Assembly (NCBI GenBank): GCA_028691515.1
Contig: JAQUZE010000006.1
Location: 52,757-86,140 of the forward strand
DNA length: 33,384 bases
Source of the DNA: Bacilli bacterium
GTDB lineage: Bacteria > Bacillota_I > Bacilli_A > ML615J-28 > CAG-698
Reading direction: 5' to 3'
Every line of letters begins with the position of its first letter. Positions within the stretch are counted from its first letter, which is position 1. Below, in pieces: positions 16,089 through 22,814 of the stretch. Both the position numbers and the translations under genes were made by a program. The notes under the pieces are model-generated. The model had not been told where the DNA came from and did no database searches. It saw only the letters and a program-made list of their open reading frames with translations.

Positions 16089-16752
16089 GTATTTATTAAA
16101 TAAAATGAATATTTTTGTATTTAGTATTTGTACTTTGATATTTTCTATAGCTATTTCAAGTAATTTGATTGACGTTTACAGTTCTACTAGTTATAAGAAT
16201 AAAAGTGAAATATATTTAGAAGGTTCTTTGATCTTATTTGAGATTTTTAGTGTTATTCTTTCCTGTTTTATATTTTCCTTTAATTTTTTAAAAGAAAAAG
16301 ATGAGTACAGATACTTATGTGTGAAAAAAGAAGATGAAAAAAAATTATTTTTAATTAAAAAAATAATTGTTTCTTTAATGTTTTTATATTTTTTTGAGTT
16401 AATAAATTTAATGGTTTTATTATTAATGGGATATTTAGGGGTATATAGATTTTGTATTTCATCTATTTATCACTACAAAATATTTTTTGTTTTGTTACAA
16501 GTTATTTATTATGGATTTTTATCTATGTTTTTAGTAAAATTATGTAATAATTTATTTACGATAATGCTACCTATGTTAGGAAAATTTATGTCTTTATATT
16601 TAGTTGATTCTAAGAATGAGATAGCAAAACTAATTACATTTTTATTTCCATCTAGTGCAAATGGTGATTTAAGTAATGTTTTTTTTATTTGTATAGAAGT
16701 AATTGTCTTATTTTATATTGTTATTTATCTTGATGTAACAAAAGAGTATTAA
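16060..16752 (+). CDS. ABC-2-like membrane permease of the cassette
   Basis: 230 aa from this start, with about six hydrophobic segments and lysine-rich cytoplasmic loops (KEKDEYRYLCVKKEDEKK), as expected of an ABC-2-type permease subunit. I see no family-specific signature. An ATG at 16048 adds MGLL, but the ATG at 16060 gives the usual MKK start, with AGATGGGA upstream; both overlap the ATPase gene. One ATPase and one permease gene imply a homodimeric exporter. No terminator is visible after it, and the infC promoter begins 22 bases downstream. Confidence 0.75.
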   Translation: MKKIASLHLEYLLNKMNIFVFSICTLIFSIAISSNLIDVYSSTSYKNKSEIYLEGSLILFEIFSVILSCFIFSFNFLKEKDEYRYLCVKKEDEKKLFLIKKIIVSLMFLYFFELINLMVLLLMGYLGVYRFCISSIYHYKIFFVLLQVIYYGFLSMFLVKLCNNLFTIMLPMLGKFMSLYLVDSKNEIAKLITFLFPSSANGDLSNVFFICIEVIVLFYIVIYLDVTKEY

Positions 16753-16773
16753 TTAAATGTAGAATTATTATTA

Positions 16774-16802
16774 TTGACATTTAATTCAATTTATAGTATA
16801 CT
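16774..16802 (+). promoter_or_regulatory. Promoter of the infC-rpmI-rplT operon
   Basis: A perfect -35 TTGACA (16774-16779) and -10 TATACT (16797-16802) with 17-bp spacing; a second TATAGT (16792-16797) overlaps. Confidence 0.88.
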
Positions 16803-16818
16803 TATTAAGTAATATCAT

Positions 16819-16931
16819 AGTGGAAAGAAGAAGTCCCACTTCTCACCTGACTAATTATGTTGGTAGGTAAATGTCACTTTACAAAATTAAATTTGTGAAT
16901 GTAAGTGGGCCAATTTTGTGCTCACTTTTTT
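16819..16931 (+). promoter_or_regulatory. L20-type autoregulatory leader of infC-rpmI-rplT
   Basis: Structured leader RNA between the promoter and infC. CCCACTT (16835-16841) can pair with AAGTGGG (16903-16909), forming an antiterminator; the same AAGTGGGC arm otherwise pairs with GCTCACTT (16920-16927) to make a terminator. Extra pairings include AGTGG (16819-16823) with CCACT (16836-16840) and ACCT (16845-16848) with AGGT (16865-16868). In Firmicutes, ribosomal protein L20 binds such a leader and shuts down its own operon by premature termination. The location and mutually exclusive helices fit that model; the exact L20-binding bases are inferred. Confidence 0.85.
16903..16931 (+). terminator. 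Leader attenuator terminator
   Basis: Stem AAGTGGGC / GCTCACTT (one G-U), 9-base loop, then TTTTTT (16926-16931), located 38 bases before the infC start. Confidence 0.88.
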
Positions 16932-16968
16932 CTTTCTATGATAAATATATTTATGGAGGTGTTGCACA

Positions 16969-17505
16969 ATTAGCAAGAATTTTAACAGAAAAAATGAAAC
17001 ATTAGTCAATGATACTATACCTTTTGATAAGGTTTTAGTTATTGATGAAAAAGGAGATGCTTTAGGAGTTAAAAGTACTTTTGAAGCACAAAAAATGGCG
17101 AGTGAGAAAGGATACGATTTAGTGTGTGTTGCTCCAGACGCCAAAACACCAGTATGCCGTTTTATGGATTATACGAAATATAGATTTGAACTTAAGAGAA
17201 AAGCTCGTGAATCTAGAAAGCATCAAAGAGTAGTAAGTGTAAAAGAAATTTGGTTAACTCCTGTTATAGGTTTAAATGATTTTGAAACTAAACTTAGAAA
17301 AGGTAGATCATTTCTTGAAAATGGAGATAAATTAAAGGTTACTTTAAGATATCGTAGTTATCGTATGTTAAATAATGAAGGTCCTAATATGGAAATGTTA
17401 GATAAATTTATTGAAAGTACTAAAGATTTAGCTAGTGTTGAAACTCAACCAAAACTCGAAGGTAGAAATATATCGATGTTATTAGTTCCTTTAAAAGAAA
17501 AATAA
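16969..17505 (+). CDS. infC: Translation initiation factor IF-3, ATT start codon
   Basis: IF-3, 178 aa, preventing premature subunit joining and checking start-codon pairing on the 30S subunit. The first in-frame ATG (17095) lies inside the conserved N-domain; reading upstream gives SKNFNRKNE, then DKVLVIDEKGDALGV, the typical IF-3 N-terminus. The only sensible start is ATT at 16969, seven bases after GGAGGTG (16955-16961). An AUU start is a known conserved device: IF-3 rejects non-standard starts, so the factor represses its own translation. The C-domain contains KEIWLTPVIGLNDFETKL and VTLRYR, as expected. Fifteen bases separate it from rpmI. Confidence 0.96.
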   Translation: MSKNFNRKNETLVNDTIPFDKVLVIDEKGDALGVKSTFEAQKMASEKGYDLVCVAPDAKTPVCRFMDYTKYRFELKRKARESRKHQRVVSVKEIWLTPVIGLNDFETKLRKGRSFLENGDKLKVTLRYRSYRMLNNEGPNMEMLDKFIESTKDLASVETQPKLEGRNISMLLVPLKEK

Positions 17506-17520
17506 TAAGGAGAAGTTATT

Positions 17521-17730
17521 ATGTCAAAAATGAGAACTCATAAAGGTTTAAAAAAACGTATTAAAATTTCAGGAACTGGGAAAATAATGCGTAGACGTCC
17601 TGGTACAAGTCATTTGGCTCCAGGAAAAACACAAAAAAGAATTAGACATTTAAGAAAAGGTACAGTGATATCTAAATCCGATTTAGGAAGAATTAAGCAA
17701 GCAGTTGCTGTAATAAATAATTCAAAATAG
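17521..17730 (+). CDS. rpmI: 50S ribosomal protein L35
   Basis: 69-aa basic protein of the large ribosomal subunit. The N-terminal KMRTHKGLKKRIKISGTGK and central RRPGTSHLAPGKTQKRIRHLRK are family hallmarks; length is normal. AAGGAG (17508-17513) gives the ribosome binding site. It lies in the standard infC-rpmI-rplT order. Confidence 0.97.
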   Translation: MSKMRTHKGLKKRIKISGTGKIMRRRPGTSHLAPGKTQKRIRHLRKGTVISKSDLGRIKQAVAVINNSK

Positions 17731-17840
17731 ATTGAAATATAATTATGAAAATAAAATTTAGAAAGGAAAGTATTTAATTATAAAATATATTAATAATTTA
17801 TTTTATTAGTGTTTTTATAAATAATATACAGGTAAAAACT

Positions 17841-18200
17841 ATGGCACGTACAAAAGGCGGAGTAGTTTCTCGCAGAAGAAGAAAAAGAGTATTAAAATTA
17901 GCCAAAGGTTATTTTGGCTCAAAACATACGTTATATAGAACAGCTAATCAGCAAGTGATGAAATCATTATCTTACGCTTACAGAGATAGAAAAAACCGTA
18001 AGAGAGAATTTCGTAGATTATGGATTGCTAGAATCAATGCAGCAGCAAGAATTAATGGTTTATCTTATAGCACTTTAATGCATGGGCTAAAATTAGCAAA
18101 TGTTTCAATTAATCGTAAGATGTTATCTGAAATTGCTATTAATGATCCTGATGGATTTGTTAAAATTTGTAAAACTGCAGAAAAGAAATTAGCAAAATAA
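17841..18200 (+). CDS. rplT: 50S ribosomal protein L20, operon autoregulator
   Basis: 119-aa ribosomal protein that binds 23S rRNA early in 50S assembly and, in Firmicutes, the leader of its own mRNA. The very basic N-terminus ([27 protein letters not shown]) and the C-terminal globular part ([20 protein letters not shown]) are intact. The spacing from rpmI is unusually wide (110 bases, A/T-rich, no clear gene or promoter), and only a weak AGGT precedes the start, so an additional RNA element could lie there. A terminator overlaps its stop codon. Confidence 0.97.
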   Translation: MARTKGGVVSRRRRKRVLKLAKGYFGSKHTLYRTANQQVMKSLSYAYRDRKNRKREFRRLWIARINAAARINGLSYSTLMHGLKLANVSINRKMLSEIAINDPDGFVKICKTAEKKLAK

Positions 18201-18223
18201 ACATCAGAAATGGTGTTTTTTTT
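18199..18223 (+). terminator. Terminator of infC-rpmI-rplT
   Basis: Stem AAACATC / GGTGTTT (one T-G), six-base loop, followed by eight T (18216-18223). Confidence 0.85.
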
Positions 18224-18229
18224 GTGCGT

Positions 18230-18258
18230 TTTACTTTATTTGTATTTAATGGTATAAT
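18230..18258 (+). promoter_or_regulatory. Promoter of the nucleoside kinase gene
   Basis: A -35 TTTACT (18230-18235) and perfect -10 TATAAT (18253-18258) with 17-bp spacing. Confidence 0.75.
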
Positions 18259-18290
18259 TAAATACTAGGAAAAAATGGAAGGTATTTAAA

Positions 18291-19931
18291 ATGTTTGAAA
18301 AAAATTATTCGGTAAAAATTAAGGATGAGATTTATAATTATAAAGAAAAAATCACTTTAAAAAAATTAGCTAAAGATTTAGGTTTTGAAGCTTATCTTGC
18401 TAAGGTTAATAATAGAATTAGAGAACTTGATTATTATATTAATTATGATTGTGAAGTACAATTTTTAGATTTAACAAATTCAGAATCTGTAAGAGCTTAT
18501 GAAACAACTTTAAGGTTTCTTACTATTATGGCTTTGGAGAAATTATATCCAAATGCAAAGATAAAATTTACTCAAGGAGTTTCAAGAACTACAGCTGCTG
18601 CAGTTGAAGGTGTAACTGTAAATTCTGCATTTTTGAAAAAACTTGATGCAAAAATGAGAGAATTAATTGATAAAGATGCAGATATTGTTAGATTTAAATT
18701 ATCAAAGGAAGAAGCTATTAAATTATATTTAAAACAAGGATATAATGATAAAATTGAAGCTTTAAAATATCGTCCTGAAGATACTGTTAATATTTATCAG
18801 TGTGAGAATTATTATAATTATTTATATGGTTATATGTTGCCTTCAATGGGATATTTAAATAAATATAAATTAATTCAATATTATCCTAATTTTTTGATTG
18901 CTTATCCAAGATCTGAATTAAAGGGAAGAATTCCAAGATTTGAAGATTCTCCTTCTTTTGGTCGTATGGTAAGAGAAGCACAAAATTGGGCAATTAACTG
19001 TGAGTGTGATGATATTGTAAAATTAAATAGTCATGCTACTCAAGATAGTGTTATAGATTTAGTAAATATGTGCGAAGCAAAACATAATAATATGCTTGCT
19101 GAATTAGGATTAATTATTAAAGAAAATATAGAAAATATTAGGTTGATTGCTATTGCTGGGCCGTCATCATCAGGTAAAACTACTTTTTCTCATCGTTTAA
19201 GAATAGAGCTAATGACAAGGGGAATAAGACCTTTAAAAATTTCTATTGATGATTATTATTTAGATAAAAGTCAAGCTCCTAAAGATGAGCATGGTAAACC
19301 AGATTTAGAACATATTAATGCAATTGATATTGAGTTATTTAATCAACATTTAGTTTCGTTAATTGATGGTGAAGAAGTTCAATTACCTCATTTTAATTTT
19401 AAATTGGGGAAAAGAGTATTGGGTGAAAAAATCAAAATTGCTCATAATCAACCAATTATAATTGAAGGTATTCACGCTTTAAATGAAAAACTTACTACAT
19501 CAATTCCAAAACATCAAAAGTTTAAGATTTATATTAGCCCTTTGTCACAAATTAATATAGATGATCATTCACAAATTAATGCAACAGAGATTAGACAATT
19601 AAGAAGAATTGTTCGTGATGCAAAATATAGACAAACATTACCTTCGGCTACTTTTGCAATGTGGGCATCAGTTAGACGTGGTGAATTTAAATGGATTTAC
19701 CCATTTCAAGAAGAAGCTGATTATATTTATAATTCAGAGCTTACTTATGAACTTGGTGTAATGAGAAAATATGCGCTTCCAGTATTGGAAGCAATAGATA
19801 GAAATGATGAATTTTTTGTGGATGCAAATAGAATTGTTAAATTTTTGAAACTTATTAAAGAAATTGATGAGAAATATGTTCCATGTAATTCATTATTAAG
19901 AGAATTTATAGGAGATAGTTGTTTTTATTAA
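18291..19931 (+). CDS. Uridine-kinase-like nucleoside kinase with ThrRS-like N-terminus
   Basis: 546-aa two-part protein known from Clostridia, Thermotoga and mollicutes. The N-terminal ~270 residues resemble the TGS and editing-associated (SAD-like) regions of threonyl-tRNA synthetase (TLKKLAKDLGFEAYLAKVNN near the start). The C-terminal part is a phosphoribulokinase/uridine-kinase P-loop domain: Walker A GPSSSGKTT (290-298), SIDDYYLD shortly after, PHFNFKLGKR, and IIIEGIHALN. It probably phosphorylates a pyrimidine nucleoside for salvage; the accepted nucleoside is not readable. The synthetase-like half is not expected to charge tRNA, as no class II core is present. GGAAGG (18277-18282) precedes the start. 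Confidence 0.9.
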   Translation: MFEKNYSVKIKDEIYNYKEKITLKKLAKDLGFEAYLAKVNNRIRELDYYINYDCEVQFLDLTNSESVRAYETTLRFLTIMALEKLYPNAKIKFTQGVSRTTAAAVEGVTVNSAFLKKLDAKMRELIDKDADIVRFKLSKEEAIKLYLKQGYNDKIEALKYRPEDTVNIYQCENYYNYLYGYMLPSMGYLNKYKLIQYYPNFLIAYPRSELKGRIPRFEDSPSFGRMVREAQNWAINCECDDIVKLNSHATQDSVIDLVNMCEAKHNNMLAELGLIIKENIENIRLIAIAGPSSSGKTTFSHRLRIELMTRGIRPLKISIDDYYLDKSQAPKDEHGKPDLEHINAIDIELFNQHLVSLIDGEEVQLPHFNFKLGKRVLGEKIKIAHNQPIIIEGIHALNEKLTTSIPKHQKFKIYISPLSQINIDDHSQINATEIRQLRRIVRDAKYRQTLPSATFAMWASVRRGEFKWIYPFQEEADYIYNSELTYELGVMRKYALPVLEAIDRNDEFFVDANRIVKFLKLIKEIDEKYVPCNSLLREFIGDSCFY

Positions 19932-20425
19932 TGAAAAAAATTGAATTAAAATTTTATGAAGAAAATTTTGCCCAACATATTACAAAAGATGCAGCTTTAG
20001 TAACTGCTGGAACAATTAATAATTATAATACAATGACCATTGGTTGGGCTCATATTGGGAATATTTGGGGAAGAGAAACAGTAATTGTATATGTTAGACC
20101 CTCTCGTTATACATATAAATTTATGGAAGAAAATGATTATTTTACTGTTAGTTTTTATGATAATAATCATAAAAAAGCTCTTGGTTTTTTAGGAACTAGA
20201 AGTGGAAAAGATTTAGATAAAGTAAAGGAAGTTGGATTTCATGCAATTGAACTAAATAATAGTGTTTCATTTCAAGAAGCTAGAATTACCTTTGTTTTAA
20301 AGAAAATTTACCATCAAGATTTGGATTCTTCTTTAATACTTAATGAGATAAAAGATAAGTATTACAAAGATAATTGTTATCACCGAGTATATATTGGAGA
20401 GATTGAAGAAATAATTATGCATTAA
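19931..20425 (+). CDS. Flavin-reductase-like / flavoredoxin-type FMN-binding protein
   Basis: 164-aa split-barrel flavoprotein of the flavin reductase domain family. Typical features are TAGTINNYNTMTIGWAHIGNIWGRE near the start (core NTMTIGWAHIG), a YVRPSRYTYKF strand contacting flavin, NDYFTVSFY and GTRSGKD. The ATG at 19931 overlaps the upstream TAA (TAATG), a coupling arrangement; an in-frame TTG at 19919 sits closer to GGAG (19911-19914) but adds only MFLL, so the start is slightly uncertain. It likely binds FMN and acts in electron transfer in the cytoplasm; partner unknown. Confidence 0.85.
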   Translation: MKKIELKFYEENFAQHITKDAALVTAGTINNYNTMTIGWAHIGNIWGRETVIVYVRPSRYTYKFMEENDYFTVSFYDNNHKKALGFLGTRSGKDLDKVKEVGFHAIELNNSVSFQEARITFVLKKIYHQDLDSSLILNEIKDKYYKDNCYHRVYIGEIEEIIMH

Positions 20426-20426
20426 T

Positions 20427-20455
20427 AAAGCAGGTTCATAAAGAACCTGCTTTTT
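20427..20455 (+). terminator. Terminator between convergent genes
   Basis: An 11-bp perfect stem AAAGCAGGTTC / GAACCTGCTTT around ATAAA (20427-20453), T tract to 20455. It could act from both sides, but the T run favours the plus strand. It overlaps the stop of the minus-strand gene. Confidence 0.9.
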
Positions 20456-20651
20456 AAGTCCATAAAGGTAAATTATAGTTTCTAAGGACTGCAAATGAAA
20501 TGAAAAAAATAATAAATAGAATAGATACGATGAAAAATAAATTAGTGTTTTTTGGTTTGTTAGTATAATATTTTTTAATTAATATAAAAAAACTAAAAAA
20601 TCCAAATAATGTTGTAAAAATAATTGATATTATATATAGATAATAAATCAT
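20454..20651 (-). CDS. Small two-segment membrane protein, partner of DUF2752
   Basis: 65-aa protein with two hydrophobic helices (about 3-24 and 38-56) separated by a basic loop (IKKYYTNKPKNT). I do not recognise a family. It overlaps the DUF2752 stop by four bases (ATGA on the minus strand), indicating translational coupling and a joint role in the membrane. Its stop lies in the shared terminator hairpin. Confidence 0.6.
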   Translation of the reverse strand: MIYYLYIISIIFTTLFGFFSFFILIKKYYTNKPKNTNLFFIVSILFIIFFISFAVLRNYNLPLWT

Positions 20652-20998
20652 AATATTCTTCCTAGAAAAATTGCTTCGATAAATGAATATTTATTATTTT
20701 TTGTGATTTCACGTTTTATAATAGTGTATAAATCTTGTACAATAATAAAAAGAGTAATTGGAAATACAAGAATTGTAAAAACTGGATGAAAAGAAAATGA
20801 ATTTATTAGATTAAAATGTAAAATAGAAGAGAATGCTCTTGTGATACCACAAGTTGGGCAAAGGTATCCCGTAATTTTATGAAAATGACAAATTGTATTG
20901 TCAATAAAATATGATGTTGGGATAATGAAAAAAGTGATGAATAAAGCAAGATATATTAAAATGCGTATCCAGGAAAATATTTTTATTTTTAGTTTCAT
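20648..20998 (-). CDS. DUF2752 membrane protein
   Basis: 116-aa DUF2752 protein with about three membrane helices. The family signature CPTCGITRA follows a short loop (HKITGYLCPTCGITRAF), with further Cys at the start of that loop (TICHFH); the two Cys of CPxCG may bind metal or form a redox pair. The function of DUF2752 is not established. The start ATG is preceded by AGGAG (21004-21008, minus strand) at 5-base spacing. It forms a two-gene unit with the tiny membrane protein downstream and is divergent from the RNase J-like gene. Confidence 0.85.
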   Translation of the reverse strand: MKLKIKIFSWIRILIYLALFITFFIIPTSYFIDNTICHFHKITGYLCPTCGITRAFSSILHFNLINSFSFHPVFTILVFPITLFIIVQDLYTIIKREITKNNKYSFIEAIFLGRIL

Positions 20999-21018
20999 AA
21001 GTACTCCTATTTTTAGTA

Positions 21019-21027
21019 ATTATATCA
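21019..21027 (-). promoter_or_regulatory. Extended -10 promoter for the DUF2752 pair
   Basis: On the minus strand TATAAT (21019-21024) is preceded by TGA, giving TGaTATAAT; no good -35 is seen. Confidence 0.6.
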
Positions 21028-21078
21028 TAAAATATATTTTTATTAAAAATTAATTCTATAAAGAGAAAGGTTTCTTTC

Positions 21079-21107
21079 TTGTTAATTTAGTGAATATAAT
21101 GTATAAT
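21079..21107 (+). promoter_or_regulatory. Promoter of the RNase J-like/alaS operon
   Basis: A -35 TTGTTA (21079-21084) and a -10 TATAAT (21102-21107) with 17-bp spacing; another TATAAT sits at 21095-21100. Confidence 0.72.
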
Positions 21108-21132
21108 ATTAAGTAAATAAGGTGGTATTATA

Positions 21133-22806
21133 ATGAGTATAATAAAGTTTTTTGCATTAGGAGGATTAGGAGAACATGGTAAGAATATGTATGTTCTTGA
21201 AGTCGGAGAAAGAATTTTTATTCTTGATGCGGGAATGAAATTTCCTAGTGTTGAATTATATGGTATAGATGGGGTTTTACCAGATTTTAGTTATGTAATC
21301 GAAAATCAAAAGAAGGTAAAGGCTATTTTTCTTAGTCATGGGCATGATGATAATATTGGAGCAGTTTTTGAATTGTTGAAGCATGTTAACGTCGGTGTTT
21401 ATGGAACACATTTTACAATTTCTCTTTTAGAGAAACAATTACAAGAAGAAGGTATGAAAGTTTCTAATCATCGATTATATAGAATTAATGATGATAAAAT
21501 ATTAAAATTTGGAAATATTGTAGTTTCTTTTTATTCAACAAGTCATAGTATTCCTGAAAGTTTAGGAATAGTAATTAAAACAGCAGATGGGTTGTTAGTC
21601 TATGCTCCAGGATTTGCTTTTTCAAGTAATTCGGATAAAAAATATAAAACCAATTTTGGGAAAATTGGTGATTTAGGTAAGGAAAAAGTTTTAGCATTAT
21701 TTGCTGAAAGTTTAGGAGCAGTTAATGCTAGCAGAACAGACAATGATTCAACATTGATTCACACTGTTACTGATGCAGTAAGAAAAGAAGGAAGAATTAT
21801 TTTTTCTATGTATTCTACAGATTTAGATAGAATACAAAAAGTTATAAATATTAGTTTAAAGAATAATCGAAGAGTTGCTATTGTTGGGCGTAAAGTTCAG
21901 AATATTATTAATGTAGCAATGGAAACTGGGTATTTAGAAATACCTGAAGATAAATTTGTGAATTTAAGATTTATCGATGAAAAAAATAAAAATGATGATA
22001 AAGATTTAGTAATTATTATTACAGGAAATCATCATGAGCCATTTAATATGTTACAAAGAATGGCGAGTGGACAAGATCGTTTAATTAATATTAATGAAAA
22101 TGATCATGTGGTTATTGTTTCTAATCCACAACTTGGTACTGAAAGAATTTCAGCAAACGCAATGGATATGCTAAGTATGGTTGATGCTAAAGTTACAATA
22201 ATTAAAAAAATGGATTTAAGAAGTTCACATGCAGGTCCAGAAGATTTAAAAATGCTTTATGGAATGATTAATCCAAAATATATTATTCCTATTGTTGGTG
22301 AATATAGACATCAATATTTGCAAAAGAAAATTGCTTTAGAAGCTGGATATGAAAATTTTAATGTTGTTGTTTTAGAAAATGGTGAAGTTATTAGTTTTGA
22401 AAATGGAATTTTAAGTACTAAAAGAGATAGAATTAAATCTGGTGATGTTTTAGTAGACGGTTCTGTTATCGGTGATATTAATGAAGTTGTTTTAAGAGAT
22501 AGAGAATTTTTATCACAAGCAGGAACTGTTATTATTTCTATTATTTTAGATTCTAGGAATAAGCGATTAGTTAGTGGACCTGAAGTTGTATTTAAAGGTT
22601 TTGTGTCTGAAAGTGATGCAAAAGAATTAATAGAAAATGTTATTAGCAAAACTAATAATATTTTAAATTCGCATTTAAAAAAGAGATATATTGATTGGAA
22701 TTTATTAAGGACAGAAATAAAGGATGTTGTTGGAAAATATTTGTATTTTAAAACAAAAAGCAATCCAATTATTATGCCTGTTGTTATTGATGAGGAATTA
22801 AAATAG
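21133..22806 (+). CDS. RNase J paralogue with degraded active site
   Basis: 557-aa protein with full RNase J architecture: metallo-beta-lactamase core, beta-CASP insert and C-terminal domain. RNase J normally degrades and matures mRNA as a 5'-3' exonuclease and endonuclease with two metals. Here the HxHxDH motif reads HGHDDN (69-74), so the final His is Asn74; the Asp of TGDF is lost (YAPGFAF, Gly160 in its place); and the His of PVHGE is Val388 (PIVGE). His138 (SHSIP) and His366 (SSHAG) remain. It probably cannot hold both metals and may serve as a non-catalytic partner of an active RNase J1, akin to J1/J2 complexes. AAGGTGG (21119-21125) precedes the start; alaS follows nine bases later. 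Confidence 0.88.
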   Translation: MSIIKFFALGGLGEHGKNMYVLEVGERIFILDAGMKFPSVELYGIDGVLPDFSYVIENQKKVKAIFLSHGHDDNIGAVFELLKHVNVGVYGTHFTISLLEKQLQEEGMKVSNHRLYRINDDKILKFGNIVVSFYSTSHSIPESLGIVIKTADGLLVYAPGFAFSSNSDKKYKTNFGKIGDLGKEKVLALFAESLGAVNASRTDNDSTLIHTVTDAVRKEGRIIFSMYSTDLDRIQKVINISLKNNRRVAIVGRKVQNIINVAMETGYLEIPEDKFVNLRFIDEKNKNDDKDLVIIITGNHHEPFNMLQRMASGQDRLININENDHVVIVSNPQLGTERISANAMDMLSMVDAKVTIIKKMDLRSSHAGPEDLKMLYGMINPKYIIPIVGEYRHQYLQKKIALEAGYENFNVVVLENGEVISFENGILSTKRDRIKSGDVLVDGSVIGDINEVVLRDREFLSQAGTVIISIILDSRNKRLVSGPEVVFKGFVSESDAKELIENVISKTNNILNSHLKKRYIDWNLLRTEIKDVVGKYLYFKTKSNPIIMPVVIDEELK

Positions 22807-22814
22807 GGTTTTAT

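Noticed and set aside
17095-17505. Truncated 136-aa IF-3 starting at ATG 17095
   Set aside because: It would lack the conserved IF-3 N-domain, which is encoded in frame upstream from an ATT with a strong ribosome binding site.
18291-19100. Threonyl-tRNA synthetase fragment or fusion artefact
   Set aside because: The TGS/SAD-like half fused to a uridine-kinase domain is a known natural family; no frameshift or class II core is present.
22311-22763. 150-codon antisense open frame within the RNase J-like gene
   Set aside because: It is a low-complexity Ser/Leu/Thr shadow of the plus-strand gene without promoter, ribosome binding site or domain.
22807-22814. T-box or other leader for alaS
   Set aside because: Only eight bases separate alaS from the upstream gene, so no leader fits.
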